DNA of 64,000 nt from an uncultured Alphaproteobacteria bacterium (GTDB lineage Bacteria > Pseudomonadota > Alphaproteobacteria > Rs-D84). Positions within the stretch are counted from its first letter, which is position 1; every line of letters starts with the position of its first letter. This document shows positions 17,105-27,620 of this stretch, one piece after another. The DNA lies in the NCBI GenBank assembly GCA_944389525.1, contig CALXMR010000001.1, positions 97,698 through 161,697 on the forward strand, written 5' to 3'. The notes under the pieces are model-generated. The model was not told the origin of the DNA. It ran no database searches and worked only from the letters and a program-made list of their open reading frames with translations. A program made the position numbers and the translations under genes.

Positions 17105-17611
17105 TTACATGCATATGCAAAACAGCCAACTGGCCAACGCCAATGCCACCACCGGCAACACGACGCGTTCAAACGGAAAATGTGCATGCCCGCCATTTTT
17201 CGCCTTCATCCATTCATACAGTTTTTCAACCAGTATAAATATAACCATCCCAACGATTGCACCAAACAATATTGGGTCCACATAGAAAACATTCCAAATC
17301 CAAACAGGACTGTAATCAATATCACCAACATAGGCAAATCCAATCATTGCGACCGACAGACCAATCAGCAATGCATTGCGTCCCCAGAAATTCCACCCCT
17401 TTTTATCACAGAATTTAATCATCCAATATCCCAACAATGTCAACAGCGCACCCGCCCACAGACCAACAATTCCAACCGGCACCCCCAGCGATTCTGCAAC
17501 ACCAACACCCGCCCCAATTGCAATTGTACATATTGGACACGCCGGATTTGCCGCCGCCACCGCCGGAAACACACACGCCAACCCCACAAGCATTTTTGAT
17601 AAACATTTCAT
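17105..17611 (-). CDS. multi-pass membrane protein with CPIC motif
   Basis: A 168-residue protein with an N-terminal hydrophobic signal-like helix, then NPACPICTIAIGAGVG near residues 22-37 and four further membrane helices, ending LFCICM. A CPIC pair next to a glycine-rich helix suggests a redox-active or metal-binding cysteine pair at the membrane surface, but I do not know a characterised family. It starts the operon facing away from the double-wHTH regulator; the AT-rich gap between them carries two identical 15-bp repeats. Thiol, sulfide or metal stress control would fit, as inference only. Confidence 0.65.
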   Translation of the reverse strand: MKCLSKMLVGLACVFPAVAAANPACPICTIAIGAGVGVAESLGVPVGIVGLWAGALLTLLGYWMIKFCDKKGWNFWGRNALLIGLSVAMIGFAYVGDIDYSPVWIWNVFYVDPILFGAIVGMVIFILVEKLYEWMKAKNGGHAHFPFERVVLPVVALALASWLFCICM

Positions 17612-17640
17612 ACATTTCCCCTTTCAAAACATTGTATTTT

Positions 17641-17687
17641 TAATATATATCAAAATTTATATATATAATAATTAATATATATCAAAA
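17641..17687. promoter_or_regulatory. direct-repeat operator between the CPIC gene and the ArsR-like gene
   Basis: TAATATATATCAAAA occurs at 17641-17655 and again at 17673-17687, 32 bp apart, in the divergent promoter gap. This is the likely binding site of the adjacent double-wHTH regulator. Confidence 0.5.
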
Positions 17688-17736
17688 AGTCAAATAATTT
17701 ATTTACGATTTAAAAAAATAATGTTATATTAGTGAT

Positions 17737-18405
17737 ATGTCGAACCAAATTCTGCCAGATGTAAAAATAAAATGCATGTTACCAGATGCCATTATGGAAC
17801 GCGCGGTCCGCGGGTTGACCTATATTGCGCACCCACTGCGTTTGCGTATACTAGAATATCTGGATGTATATGGCGCATCATCTGTATCGGCAATTGCGCG
17901 CGCCGTTGGTGCCGAACAAATGATAGTATCACAATCACTGCGTAAAATGCGCGATGCAGATTTGGTACAAACACACCGCCGCGGGATATTTGTATACTAT
18001 GAAATATGCCGCGAATATCCGGCCAGTATATTTATATGCATGCGCAAACTGTTTGGTCACATGACAGACCAGTTACAGTTTTTACGCGCCACACACAAAG
18101 AAGTTTTGCCATCTGATTATACAACAATGGTCGCCAGTCGAATAAAACTGTTCGCCAATCATGACAAGATGCGCATACTGGAATACCTGACCTATCATGG
18201 TGAATCATGTGTATCAGATATCGTGTTGGGCACCGCCCTGCCCCAGACACGTGTTTCGCAATACCTGAAAAAACTGATGGACGATGATTTTGTAAAATCG
18301 CGCCGCGATGGCCGGCATATATATTACGAAATAACCGCCGGTGTACATAAAACAACAATCGGATGTATACATAAACGATTTGAAAAAACCGGAAACAAGT
18401 TTTAA
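17737..18405 (+). CDS. ArsR-like regulator with two winged-helix domains
   Basis: A 222-residue protein made of two ArsR-family wHTH units in tandem. Unit 1 is at about residues 25-95 (AHPLRLRILEYLDVYGASSV, then QMIVSQSLRKMRDADLVQTHRRGIFVYYEI). Unit 2 is at about 135-205 (NHDKMRILEYLTYHGESCV, then QTRVSQYLKKLMDDDFVKSRRDGRHIYYEI). ArsR proteins normally have one unit and dimerise, so this looks like a covalent dimer. Cysteines at about residues 14, 92, 101, 165 and 213 could serve as sensors. It is divergent from the CPIC membrane protein and likely represses it. Confidence 0.8.
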   Translation: MSNQILPDVKIKCMLPDAIMERAVRGLTYIAHPLRLRILEYLDVYGASSVSAIARAVGAEQMIVSQSLRKMRDADLVQTHRRGIFVYYEICREYPASIFICMRKLFGHMTDQLQFLRATHKEVLPSDYTTMVASRIKLFANHDKMRILEYLTYHGESCVSDIVLGTALPQTRVSQYLKKLMDDDFVKSRRDGRHIYYEITAGVHKTTIGCIHKRFEKTGNKF

Positions 18406-18408
18406 TAA

Positions 18409-18458
18409 AAAATAAAATCGGGCATTCGCCCGGTTTGATTTTGGTAGCGGGAGAGGGA
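18409..18458 (-). repeat. duplicated 3' end of tRNA-Met plus terminator
   Basis: This 50-nt segment matches 18582-18631 at 48 positions. It contains a terminator hairpin (CGGGC/GCCCG) and the last 17 bases of the tRNA-Met gene (CCA end and acceptor strand). Nothing upstream completes a second tRNA. The 123 nt between the copies hold no ORF but three strong hairpins: GTCCACTGGCGTGGAC at 18463-18478, GGCGCG/CGCGCC at 18508-18525, and a long one with TTGAACCCCC/GGGGGTTCAA at 18536-18562. Confidence 0.65.
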
Positions 18459-18583
18459 ATTCGTCCACTGGCGTGGACGCATCTGCACAAATTTGCTGTC
18501 CGCAACCGGCGCGTTCCCACGCGCCTATTTGTTTGATTGAACCCCCTTTCCCGGGGGTTCAAGTCCACATACACAAATACCAA

Positions 18584-18612
18584 AATAAAATCGGGCATTC
18601 GCCCGATTTAAT
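18584..18612 (-). terminator. terminator after tRNA-Met
   Basis: AAATCGGGC/GCCCGATTT with a short ATTC loop and flanking A/T runs, directly after the tRNA 3' end; a near-identical copy is at 18410-18440. Confidence 0.7.
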
Positions 18613-18614
18613 TT

Positions 18615-18691
18615 TGGTAGCGGGAGAGGGACTTGAACCCCCGACACGTGGATTATGATTCCACTGCTCTAACCAGCTGAGCTATCCCGCC
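18615..18691 (-). tRNA. tRNA with CAU anticodon (elongator Met, or Ile2)
   Basis: Acceptor GGCGGGA with 3' strand TCCCGCT, giving an unusual G1-U72 pair; anticodon stem GTGGA/TCCAC with loop ATCATAA (anticodon CAT); T loop TTCAAGT. CCA is encoded. It has a normal G1, so it is not the initiator. Elongator Met is the better guess; a lysidine-modified Ile2 cannot be excluded from sequence alone. Confidence 0.9.
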
Positions 18692-18816
18692 AATGCCCCG
18701 CATTATAGCAAAGAATTTATTAAATGCAAGTGACATTTACACCCCATAAAAAAAACATTATAAAATCATAACAAATAGTTATTGCAAAGATTTTATATAT
18801 TGTATATATTTTGCGT

Positions 18817-19374
18817 ATGAAAAAAATTACAGCATTTGTTTTTTGCCTGATTTTCGCCACATCTGCCTATGCAGACACAAATCCGTTTATGGGCGAACAT
18901 AAAAATCAAATGGCCCTGAACATTGGCCAGGGTGTAAACAGCGGCTTTTTAATTCCGCCCCCGACCCAACCTGTGCCATTTTATTTTTTGCACATCCAAT
19001 ATTCACAACCGACCACTTTTTTTAAGTTACCGGCACGCCAATCGATAAACATTGGTCAGACACTGGGCTTCGACAGTAAATATGGATGGAACTGGACAGA
19101 TTATACAATTCCCATGATATTTTTATCCGAAGATATTGCACTGGCCCATGGTGATAAATGGTACTTTGCGACCAGCATTGGCATGGGATTACAGGCACAG
19201 CAAAACGAACGCCTGGGGGCAAAACTGTTATTCCAGTTTAAACTGATTGGCGGATACAGAATAAACGACAAATGGGGTCTGGAAATATTTATGCAACACT
19301 TTTCCAACGCCAACACCGCGCCCGAAAATTATTCATACGCATTTTATGGTGCTGGATTTACATACAGTTTTTAA
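18817..19374 (+). CDS. PagL-like lipid A 3-O-deacylase family protein
   Basis: A 185-residue exported protein with signal peptide MKKITAFVFCLIFATSAYAD. The rest is a small beta barrel ending in GAGFTYSF. Near the C-terminus FMQHFSNANTAPEN matches the PagL signature in which His and Ser of HxSN are catalytic; the third catalytic acid (Glu) could be the Glu of NTAPEN. PagL removes the 3-O-acyl chain of lipid A in the outer membrane. The ATG at 18817 starts the signal peptide directly; a TTG at 18811 is possible. It is closed by a bidirectional terminator shared with ung. Confidence 0.72.
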   Translation: MKKITAFVFCLIFATSAYADTNPFMGEHKNQMALNIGQGVNSGFLIPPPTQPVPFYFLHIQYSQPTTFFKLPARQSINIGQTLGFDSKYGWNWTDYTIPMIFLSEDIALAHGDKWYFATSIGMGLQAQQNERLGAKLLFQFKLIGGYRINDKWGLEIFMQHFSNANTAPENYSYAFYGAGFTYSF

Positions 19375-19400
19375 AAAAACCGGCAGTGCCGGTTTTTTTA
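19374..19400. terminator. bidirectional terminator (PagL-like / ung)
   Basis: AAACCGGCA/TGCCGGTTT perfect hairpin flanked by A and T runs between two convergent genes. Confidence 0.85.
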
Positions 19401-19402
19401 TT

Positions 19403-20065
19403 TTACCAATCAATGGGTGTTTTTCCATGCGCAACCAGATATTCATTCGCCCGGGAAAAGTGATGGTTACCAAAGAAACCGCGACTGGCCGACAGTGGTG
19501 ATGGATGCACACTTTTTAAAATCAAATTATTTTCTGGGTTAACAAATTCTGCCTTGCGTTGGGCATAACTGCCCCACAGCATATAGACAATATTATCACG
19601 CGCCGAAACTGTGCGTATAACCGCATCGGTAAATTGTTCCCATCCGCGTCCCACATGCGATGCCGCCCGATGCGCCGCCACCGTCAGTGTGGAATTCAAC
19701 AACAACACGCCCTGTTTTGCCCAATCTGTTAAATCGCCATGCGTTTTTGATGCCCGCCCCAGGTCATTTTGAATTTCTTTGTAAATATTTACCAGTGACG
19801 GCGGAATTGGTGTCGGTGGCAATACAGAAAAACACAGTCCATGCGCCTGGCCTGGTTCATGATATGGATCTTGACCAATAATAACAACCTTTACATTTTC
19901 CAATGGACATAAATTAAACGCATTAAAAATATTTGCCGGCGCCGGATACACCGCGTGTCCCGCCAGATATTCACCCCGCACAAAATCGGTCAGTTTGATA
20001 AAATAATCCTTGTCAAATTCCGCGCCCAGCGCATCTTTCCATGATTGTTCAATTTTTACATTCAT
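19403..20065 (-). CDS. ung: uracil-DNA glycosylase
   Basis: A 220-residue family 1 UNG that excises uracil from DNA. Water-activating motif GQDPYH with the catalytic Asp (about residues 63-68), uracil-binding LLLNSTLTV near 120, and the minor-groove loop HPSPLSASRGFFG near 187-199 are all intact. Its start lies 17 nt inside the upstream HhH-GPD gene, indicating translational coupling in a DNA repair operon downstream of gyrB. Confidence 0.97.
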   Translation of the reverse strand: MNVKIEQSWKDALGAEFDKDYFIKLTDFVRGEYLAGHAVYPAPANIFNAFNLCPLENVKVVIIGQDPYHEPGQAHGLCFSVLPPTPIPPSLVNIYKEIQNDLGRASKTHGDLTDWAKQGVLLLNSTLTVAAHRAASHVGRGWEQFTDAVIRTVSARDNIVYMLWGSYAQRKAEFVNPENNLILKSVHPSPLSASRGFFGNHHFSRANEYLVAHGKTPIDW

Positions 20066-20720
20066 GTTTTAGTTCCTTTATCAAACCTGTTTGTGAACTT
20101 TTCCACAAAACAACATCGATATAGCCACGCGGCAAACCCGTCTGGTGGCACAGGTCATCAAACATCGCATCACACGCGCCACGAATTTCCGGACACAGTT
20201 TTTTATTATCTATTTTCGCACCCAATGCCGGATTTCCTGTATACAGCACACCCAGACGTTGTATCCAAATATCATATTTCACCACATCTTCGCCCAAGTT
20301 GCGCGCCAGATGATTTGCGGTAATTTTTCCAATATGTGGCAACCGCGCCAGATAATTCACGCGCGCATCTGTATCATTCAACGAATAATATTCATCCCGC
20401 AATTGTGCGCGACTATTCCAGATTTTGCACACGGCATTAATTTTATTTTTGTTATGAAACATTGAAAACAGCCCATCAAAATCCGAACCATGCGCGCGCA
20501 AGAAATCCATTATCTGGCCATGAATTTTTTTTGCCGTCTTTTGTGAAAAACCGCCCGCCAATATTACATAGACACAATTTTCTGCGAACGCGTACGCGTC
20601 CAAAACATGCCGGTGTGACAAATTTTCGCGTATTTCATCAAACGATTGTGCATCAGAATCCAATCCCATTTCACGCAAATGCGCATCCAGTGCAAAAAAC
20701 CAATCTGCCGTAAACATCAT
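20049..20720 (-). CDS. HhH-GPD family DNA glycosylase-like protein
   Basis: A 223-residue helical protein with a helix-hairpin-helix near residues 125-140 (LARLPHIGKITANHLARNLG) followed by VKYDIWIQRLG, whose Asp occupies the position of the catalytic Asp in the GPD motif. There is no Lys at the nucleophile position of bifunctional enzymes and no C-terminal FeS cysteine cluster, so it differs from Nth (found separately at 52044). The 3' end overlaps ung by 17 nt. Base-excision repair is the likely role; the substrate cannot be told. Confidence 0.7.
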   Translation of the reverse strand: MMFTADWFFALDAHLREMGLDSDAQSFDEIRENLSHRHVLDAYAFAENCVYVILAGGFSQKTAKKIHGQIMDFLRAHGSDFDGLFSMFHNKNKINAVCKIWNSRAQLRDEYYSLNDTDARVNYLARLPHIGKITANHLARNLGEDVVKYDIWIQRLGVLYTGNPALGAKIDNKKLCPEIRGACDAMFDDLCHQTGLPRGYIDVVLWKSSQTGLIKELKHECKN

Positions 20721-20726
20721 AAGACA

Positions 20727-21035
20727 CTAGTCGTTTTGTTGCTCTTTGCCTGCGGATAATATTTGCGATACAGACATGGTCTGCGACCTCCCTGCACGCA
20801 ATTTATTTTTTGCATTTAAAAGGTCATTCTTTTTCTTTTCGTTTATCCCCAATTGCTTTTCCAACGCCTGGAATCGGGCCAGTTTTTCTGGACTTTTATC
20901 ATTATGGGAAAAAATTTCATATTCCAGTTGATGATATTCCCGCCACAACGCATCATCTTCCACACGCTGTGGCGCACTTTTACGGTGAATTTCGCCATAT
21001 TCATCAACATAAAAATCGTTTTCATTTTCCGCCAT
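20727..21035 (-). CDS. hypothetical charged protein, 102 aa
   Basis: A small, strongly charged protein between gyrB and the repair genes. It begins MAENENDFYVDEYGEIHRKS, continues with a predicted helix (WREYHQLEYEIFS, EKLARFQALEKQLG) and ends in a basic and polar tail. I do not recognise it. It starts 16 nt after the gyrB stop and ends 6 nt before the next gene, so it is part of the operon. The ATG at 21035 was chosen over 21047. Confidence 0.6.
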   Translation of the reverse strand: MAENENDFYVDEYGEIHRKSAPQRVEDDALWREYHQLEYEIFSHNDKSPEKLARFQALEKQLGINEKKKNDLLNAKNKLRAGRSQTMSVSQILSAGKEQQND

Positions 21036-21050
21036 ATTGTACCCCACCGC

Positions 21051-24090
<3,040 letters not shown>

Positions 24091-24094
<4 letters not shown>

Positions 24095-24116
24095 AACGCC
24101 AATGGCGTTTTATACC
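24091..24116. terminator. bidirectional terminator
   Basis: TATAAAACGCC/GGCGTTTTATA perfect palindrome with an AAT centre, between the RusA-like gene and pilR. Confidence 0.85.
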
Positions 24117-24158
24117 AGATTACAAAGTTCAAAGTGCAAACAGCAAATGCGCCCTGTT

Positions 24159-25232
24159 TTATGTCAGTGCGCTGGTAATTTGATCTTGCATCTGGAAAGT
24201 ACCCAGCACAACCCATGCAATAATTGCCGATACCAGTAAAATTCCAATACTGTTCAACACATTGGATACAGATTCCATTTTACGCACAGATTCTTCCAGA
24301 TAATCATTTGCCACCCGCCCCAGGTTTTCATCAAACCCATTCATATCAGCATATATTGCCAAATCGCCAATAATTTCTGAATTCGGAAAATCGCGTCCCG
24401 TACTGTTTAACGCCGCCCCCAGATTTGCGCCATTTGCGATATAGTGCAATGTTTCTTCCAGTATATCACGCAGATATTTATTTGAATTATCCGCCAGCAT
24501 ACGCATTGCATCTGGTATTGTAATACCGGCGGCAACCATTGACGACAAACTCATCAACCAGCCCACAGACATTTGAATTTTATAAACATTCCATGGTGGC
24601 AACTTATCAAATTTTGCACGCAACCGCCCCGACCAATTTGGTAAACTGATACCGATAATGACACACAGTGCAACAAACACCCCCAAAATAATATACCAAT
24701 ACTGTATTGAAAATTCAGACAGCCATATCAGCGAACGCGCCATACCAGTCCAAACCATGTTATCACCGGCAATTTCTGCCAATGGCGGGACCAGATAAAT
24801 CCCCACCAGCATAATGATACCAAATGTCAACAACAGCAAGAATAACGGATACGCAATTGCATTTACCATTGCGCGGCGTATACGCTGGGTACCGGTAACA
24901 ACCCGGCTGACATTTTCCAGTGCGACAACCAAATCAGACAAATTTCCCGATGTTACCAACAGTGTTTCATCTGGTGGCACCCAACCGCGTGTGGCATCAG
25001 AAAAACTCATCCCGCGTTCCAGGTTTTTTTGCCATTCACGCATAACGATTGCAAATGGTTCGTTTGGCTTTTTACCACCGTGGGATTCAATGGACTCCAT
25101 CCGCCCCAGCGCATCCATCAATGTAAAATCATTACGCAACAGCGATGCCAGCTTGCGCGCGGTGGCCATTCTTTTTTCCGTATTCATACGAAAAACAATA
25201 CGCGCATACCACAGATCCATTTTTGATGTCAT
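24159..25232 (-). CDS. pilR: type IVb pilus inner-membrane platform protein (PilR/PilC/GspF family)
   Basis: A 357-residue polytopic membrane protein with two T2SSF/GspF repeats: a cytoplasmic helical domain at about residues 20-120 (SLLRNDFTLMDALGRM and EWQKNLERGMSFSDAT), two membrane helices (LFLLLLTFGIIMLVGIYLV and YWYIILGVFVALCVIIGI), the second repeat (VGWLMSLSSMVAAGITIPDAM) and a final membrane helix. It assembles with the ATPase to drive pilin polymerisation. The ATG at 25232 begins 1 nt after the pilQ stop; longer frames extend into pilQ. Gene order pilO-P-Q-R matches the R64-type thin pilus cluster. Confidence 0.85.
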   Translation of the reverse strand: MTSKMDLWYARIVFRMNTEKRMATARKLASLLRNDFTLMDALGRMESIESHGGKKPNEPFAIVMREWQKNLERGMSFSDATRGWVPPDETLLVTSGNLSDLVVALENVSRVVTGTQRIRRAMVNAIAYPLFLLLLTFGIIMLVGIYLVPPLAEIAGDNMVWTGMARSLIWLSEFSIQYWYIILGVFVALCVIIGISLPNWSGRLRAKFDKLPPWNVYKIQMSVGWLMSLSSMVAAGITIPDAMRMLADNSNKYLRDILEETLHYIANGANLGAALNSTGRDFPNSEIIGDLAIYADMNGFDENLGRVANDYLEESVRKMESVSNVLNSIGILLVSAIIAWVVLGTFQMQDQITSALT

Positions 25233-25233
25233 A

Positions 25234-26871
25234 TCAATACACCCCCGGTCTGTCCAGCAACCCAACCCAACGTTCCAGTTCATCTACGCCAATAATACCC
25301 TGTAACATCAGTGATGTGGCGGCCTCTTTCAATGTGCGTCCATCCATTTCTTCCAGCCAGTATTTATACGCCCCATCGGTATTACCGGCCAACGCCATGC
25401 GCAAGAATTCACTGTTTGTAATAATAATTTCACCGGCTTTTATCCGCCCCAGTGTTCCAGTCCCCTTGCATTCTTCGCATCCTGCGCCACGAACATACAC
25501 CTGGCGCAAACCCAATTCACCAAACGCATCCATTACACGGCGATACGCCGGATTTTCTGGGTGGTCAATTAATCTTTCACGACAATATGGACACAACTTT
25601 TTAAACAGACGCATAGATATCAGTCCACGCATCAATGTTTCTTCTTTCAGTTTAAATGCCTCTATCCCCAAATCTAATAATCTGGTCAATGCCGCCATTG
25701 CCGAATTAGCATGCAATGTGGTCCACACATTATGCCCCGACAACGCACCACGCACCGTCAGTTGTGCCGCGGCCAGCGTACGAATTTCCCCCACCATCAG
25801 CGTATCTGGGTCACTGCGCAACGCGGCGGCCAATGCCTCGGTATATTTTTCTTCGCGTTGCTCTTCATTCATTGTGTTAACAACAGGCATCTGGTGCGCG
25901 CCAAATATTTTCTGTTCAACCGGGTCTTCGACCGTAATCATATTTATTTCATAGTGATGTTCTTTTAACATCAACGACATATTACGCACCAATGTGGTTG
26001 ACTTACCTGAACTGGTTGGACCGGCAACTATAACCAGCCCTGTGGGAAACGAACGCAATCGCATCAGCAATTTTTGTTCATATTCACCAAACTCTTGTTC
26101 TGTTTTAATCCCCTCAGACGGGTTATCATACAGCAATCGCATAACGACATACCGACTGCCGAATGCAATTGGATTAAACTGCATACGAATACTTAAAATT
26201 CCCCGTGGCAGATATAAATCCTTGGTCCCGCGCAGTGGGGTTCGCCCATCTTTTTGTGCCGATTGATATTCATTCTGGGCATAGTTTGCATTTGAAATAT
26301 CCGATGATGCAAACGCCGCACGAACAAAAGATTCCCCCCACCCGGCGTTATATTCCAGCACTGGTTGCATACTGCCATCGATACGAAAATAAATTGTTGT
26401 TTGATCAGCAACCTCTATATGAATATCCGATACCTTTTGTGCGGCGGCCTTGGCGATAATATCGACAAAGTCCTTTTGCATTTGGTTATCATAATCCTGG
26501 CGTGAACGCGATATCCCACCCAGCCGACTTTCATACGCCTTGTATATACCAGACACCAGCCCCAGGTCAGAATAAAACGGTATACGCATTGGTCGTGCGC
26601 GTTTTTTTAATAAATCCAAAAACGCCAACACCCGCCCGTCATAACGATGTGTGCGCGATATAATAATCTCGCCCCCGGAAAAATACGCAATTAAACTTTG
26701 TATATCTTTGGGTAATTCTTGCTCTGCCCCGGTGGCAGTCAGTAATTTATTTCCATTCGAAAACAGATAATCAATAATATCCTTGTTGTCTGCACCTTCC
26801 AGTCCCACCGGAATTGATGGTTTTTGTGCAACCGGAATATTATTCAAGATATTGTTTTCTGCTTCGTTCAT
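25234..26871 (-). CDS. pilQ: type IVb pilus assembly ATPase (PilQ/GspE family)
   Basis: A 545-residue secretion ATPase. Walker A is GPTSSGKSTT near residue 284, followed by the Asp box (MITVEDPVEQ), Walker B (DPDTLMVGEIR) and His box (GHNVWTTLHAN). A zinc-binding tetracysteine element (CPYC, then CEEC near 437-470) is typical of GspE/PilB/PilQ ATPases. The N-terminal region (about 1-150) carries only weak similarity to GspE_N. It powers pilus extension. It is cotranscribed with pilP upstream (17 nt gap) and pilR downstream. Confidence 0.93.
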   Translation of the reverse strand: MNEAENNILNNIPVAQKPSIPVGLEGADNKDIIDYLFSNGNKLLTATGAEQELPKDIQSLIAYFSGGEIIISRTHRYDGRVLAFLDLLKKRARPMRIPFYSDLGLVSGIYKAYESRLGGISRSRQDYDNQMQKDFVDIIAKAAAQKVSDIHIEVADQTTIYFRIDGSMQPVLEYNAGWGESFVRAAFASSDISNANYAQNEYQSAQKDGRTPLRGTKDLYLPRGILSIRMQFNPIAFGSRYVVMRLLYDNPSEGIKTEQEFGEYEQKLLMRLRSFPTGLVIVAGPTSSGKSTTLVRNMSLMLKEHHYEINMITVEDPVEQKIFGAHQMPVVNTMNEEQREEKYTEALAAALRSDPDTLMVGEIRTLAAAQLTVRGALSGHNVWTTLHANSAMAALTRLLDLGIEAFKLKEETLMRGLISMRLFKKLCPYCRERLIDHPENPAYRRVMDAFGELGLRQVYVRGAGCEECKGTGTLGRIKAGEIIITNSEFLRMALAGNTDGAYKYWLEEMDGRTLKEAATSLMLQGIIGVDELERWVGLLDRPGVY

Positions 26872-26888
26872 TCCCGCGCCTGTGTATT

Positions 26889-27620
26889 TTATTTTGACTT
26901 GGTCACATTTAACATTTGTGTATCAGTACCATTGGTAAACACAACACCTTCGTCCAGTGATATTGATTTCACTGTATATCCATCGACTGTGCGACCGACG
27001 CTGATTGTTTTATTTTGTCCAGTATTCAAATCTTCGATTGTCGCCTGTAATTGTGCGCCCGCCCCGATTACATTTATTAGTCTGTACTTTTCGCCAAAAT
27101 TAATTGTATTATCTGATTCTGTTTTTTCTGTCGTGGCGCTGGACGATGATTTTTTTGCACTGTCTGCCTTTAATTCTTCGGTTTGTGCAACCAGTTCTTC
27201 TTTCTCACGCGCCAGACGCGCGGCTTCGGCTTCCAATTCAGCCTGGGCATTTTCCAATTCTTGCCGTTGTTGTTCTGCGCGCCCCGACAATGTATCAATT
27301 TCCATATGTAATTTTATTTTTTCTGCGGCCAACCGATCCAGTTCCAAATCCAACTGGGCGCGTTCTTTTTCCAGTTCCATTAAAACCTTTTCCTGTTCCA
27401 GTGTTGTAATCTGTTGGAACAGCGAACCGTTCATATCATATGCCGCGACCGCATCTGCATTAACAGATTCCATATCTGCATCTATGTCCGTATCTGTAAC
27501 AGTGGCATCTATGGTGACTTCATCGACCAGTGCGTTCGTATCATCTGCATATCCCGAAATTGGTACTGCAATAATACCCGCAACAACAAACATTAAAAAT
27601 ATTTTTATTTTATTTTGCAT
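26889..27620 (-). CDS. pilP: type IVb pilus biogenesis protein PilP
   Basis: A 243-residue exported protein with a signal peptide (FLMFVVAGIIAVPISGYADD), then a long periplasmic coiled coil at about residues 70-150 (heptads such as LEKERAQLDLELDRLAAEK), and a small beta domain at the C-terminus (INVIGAGAQLQATIEDLNTG, IKSISLDEGVVF). The YVIGAGxxLxA...G type C-terminal fold and the position between pilO and pilQ identify it as PilP of the type IVb system. Its 5' end overlaps pilO by 11 nt. Confidence 0.8.
   Translation of the reverse strand: MQNKIKIFLMFVVAGIIAVPISGYADDTNALVDEVTIDATVTDTDIDADMESVNADAVAAYDMNGSLFQQITTLEQEKVLMELEKERAQLDLELDRLAAEKIKLHMEIDTLSGRAEQQRQELENAQAELEAEAARLAREKEELVAQTEELKADSAKKSSSSATTEKTESDNTINFGEKYRLINVIGAGAQLQATIEDLNTGQNKTISVGRTVDGYTVKSISLDEGVVFTNGTDTQMLNVTKSK

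Noticed and set aside
18442-18600. Second tRNA-Met or a tmRNA piece
   Set aside because: Only the 3' acceptor strand is duplicated; no matching 5' strand, anticodon arm or tag-peptide frame is present.
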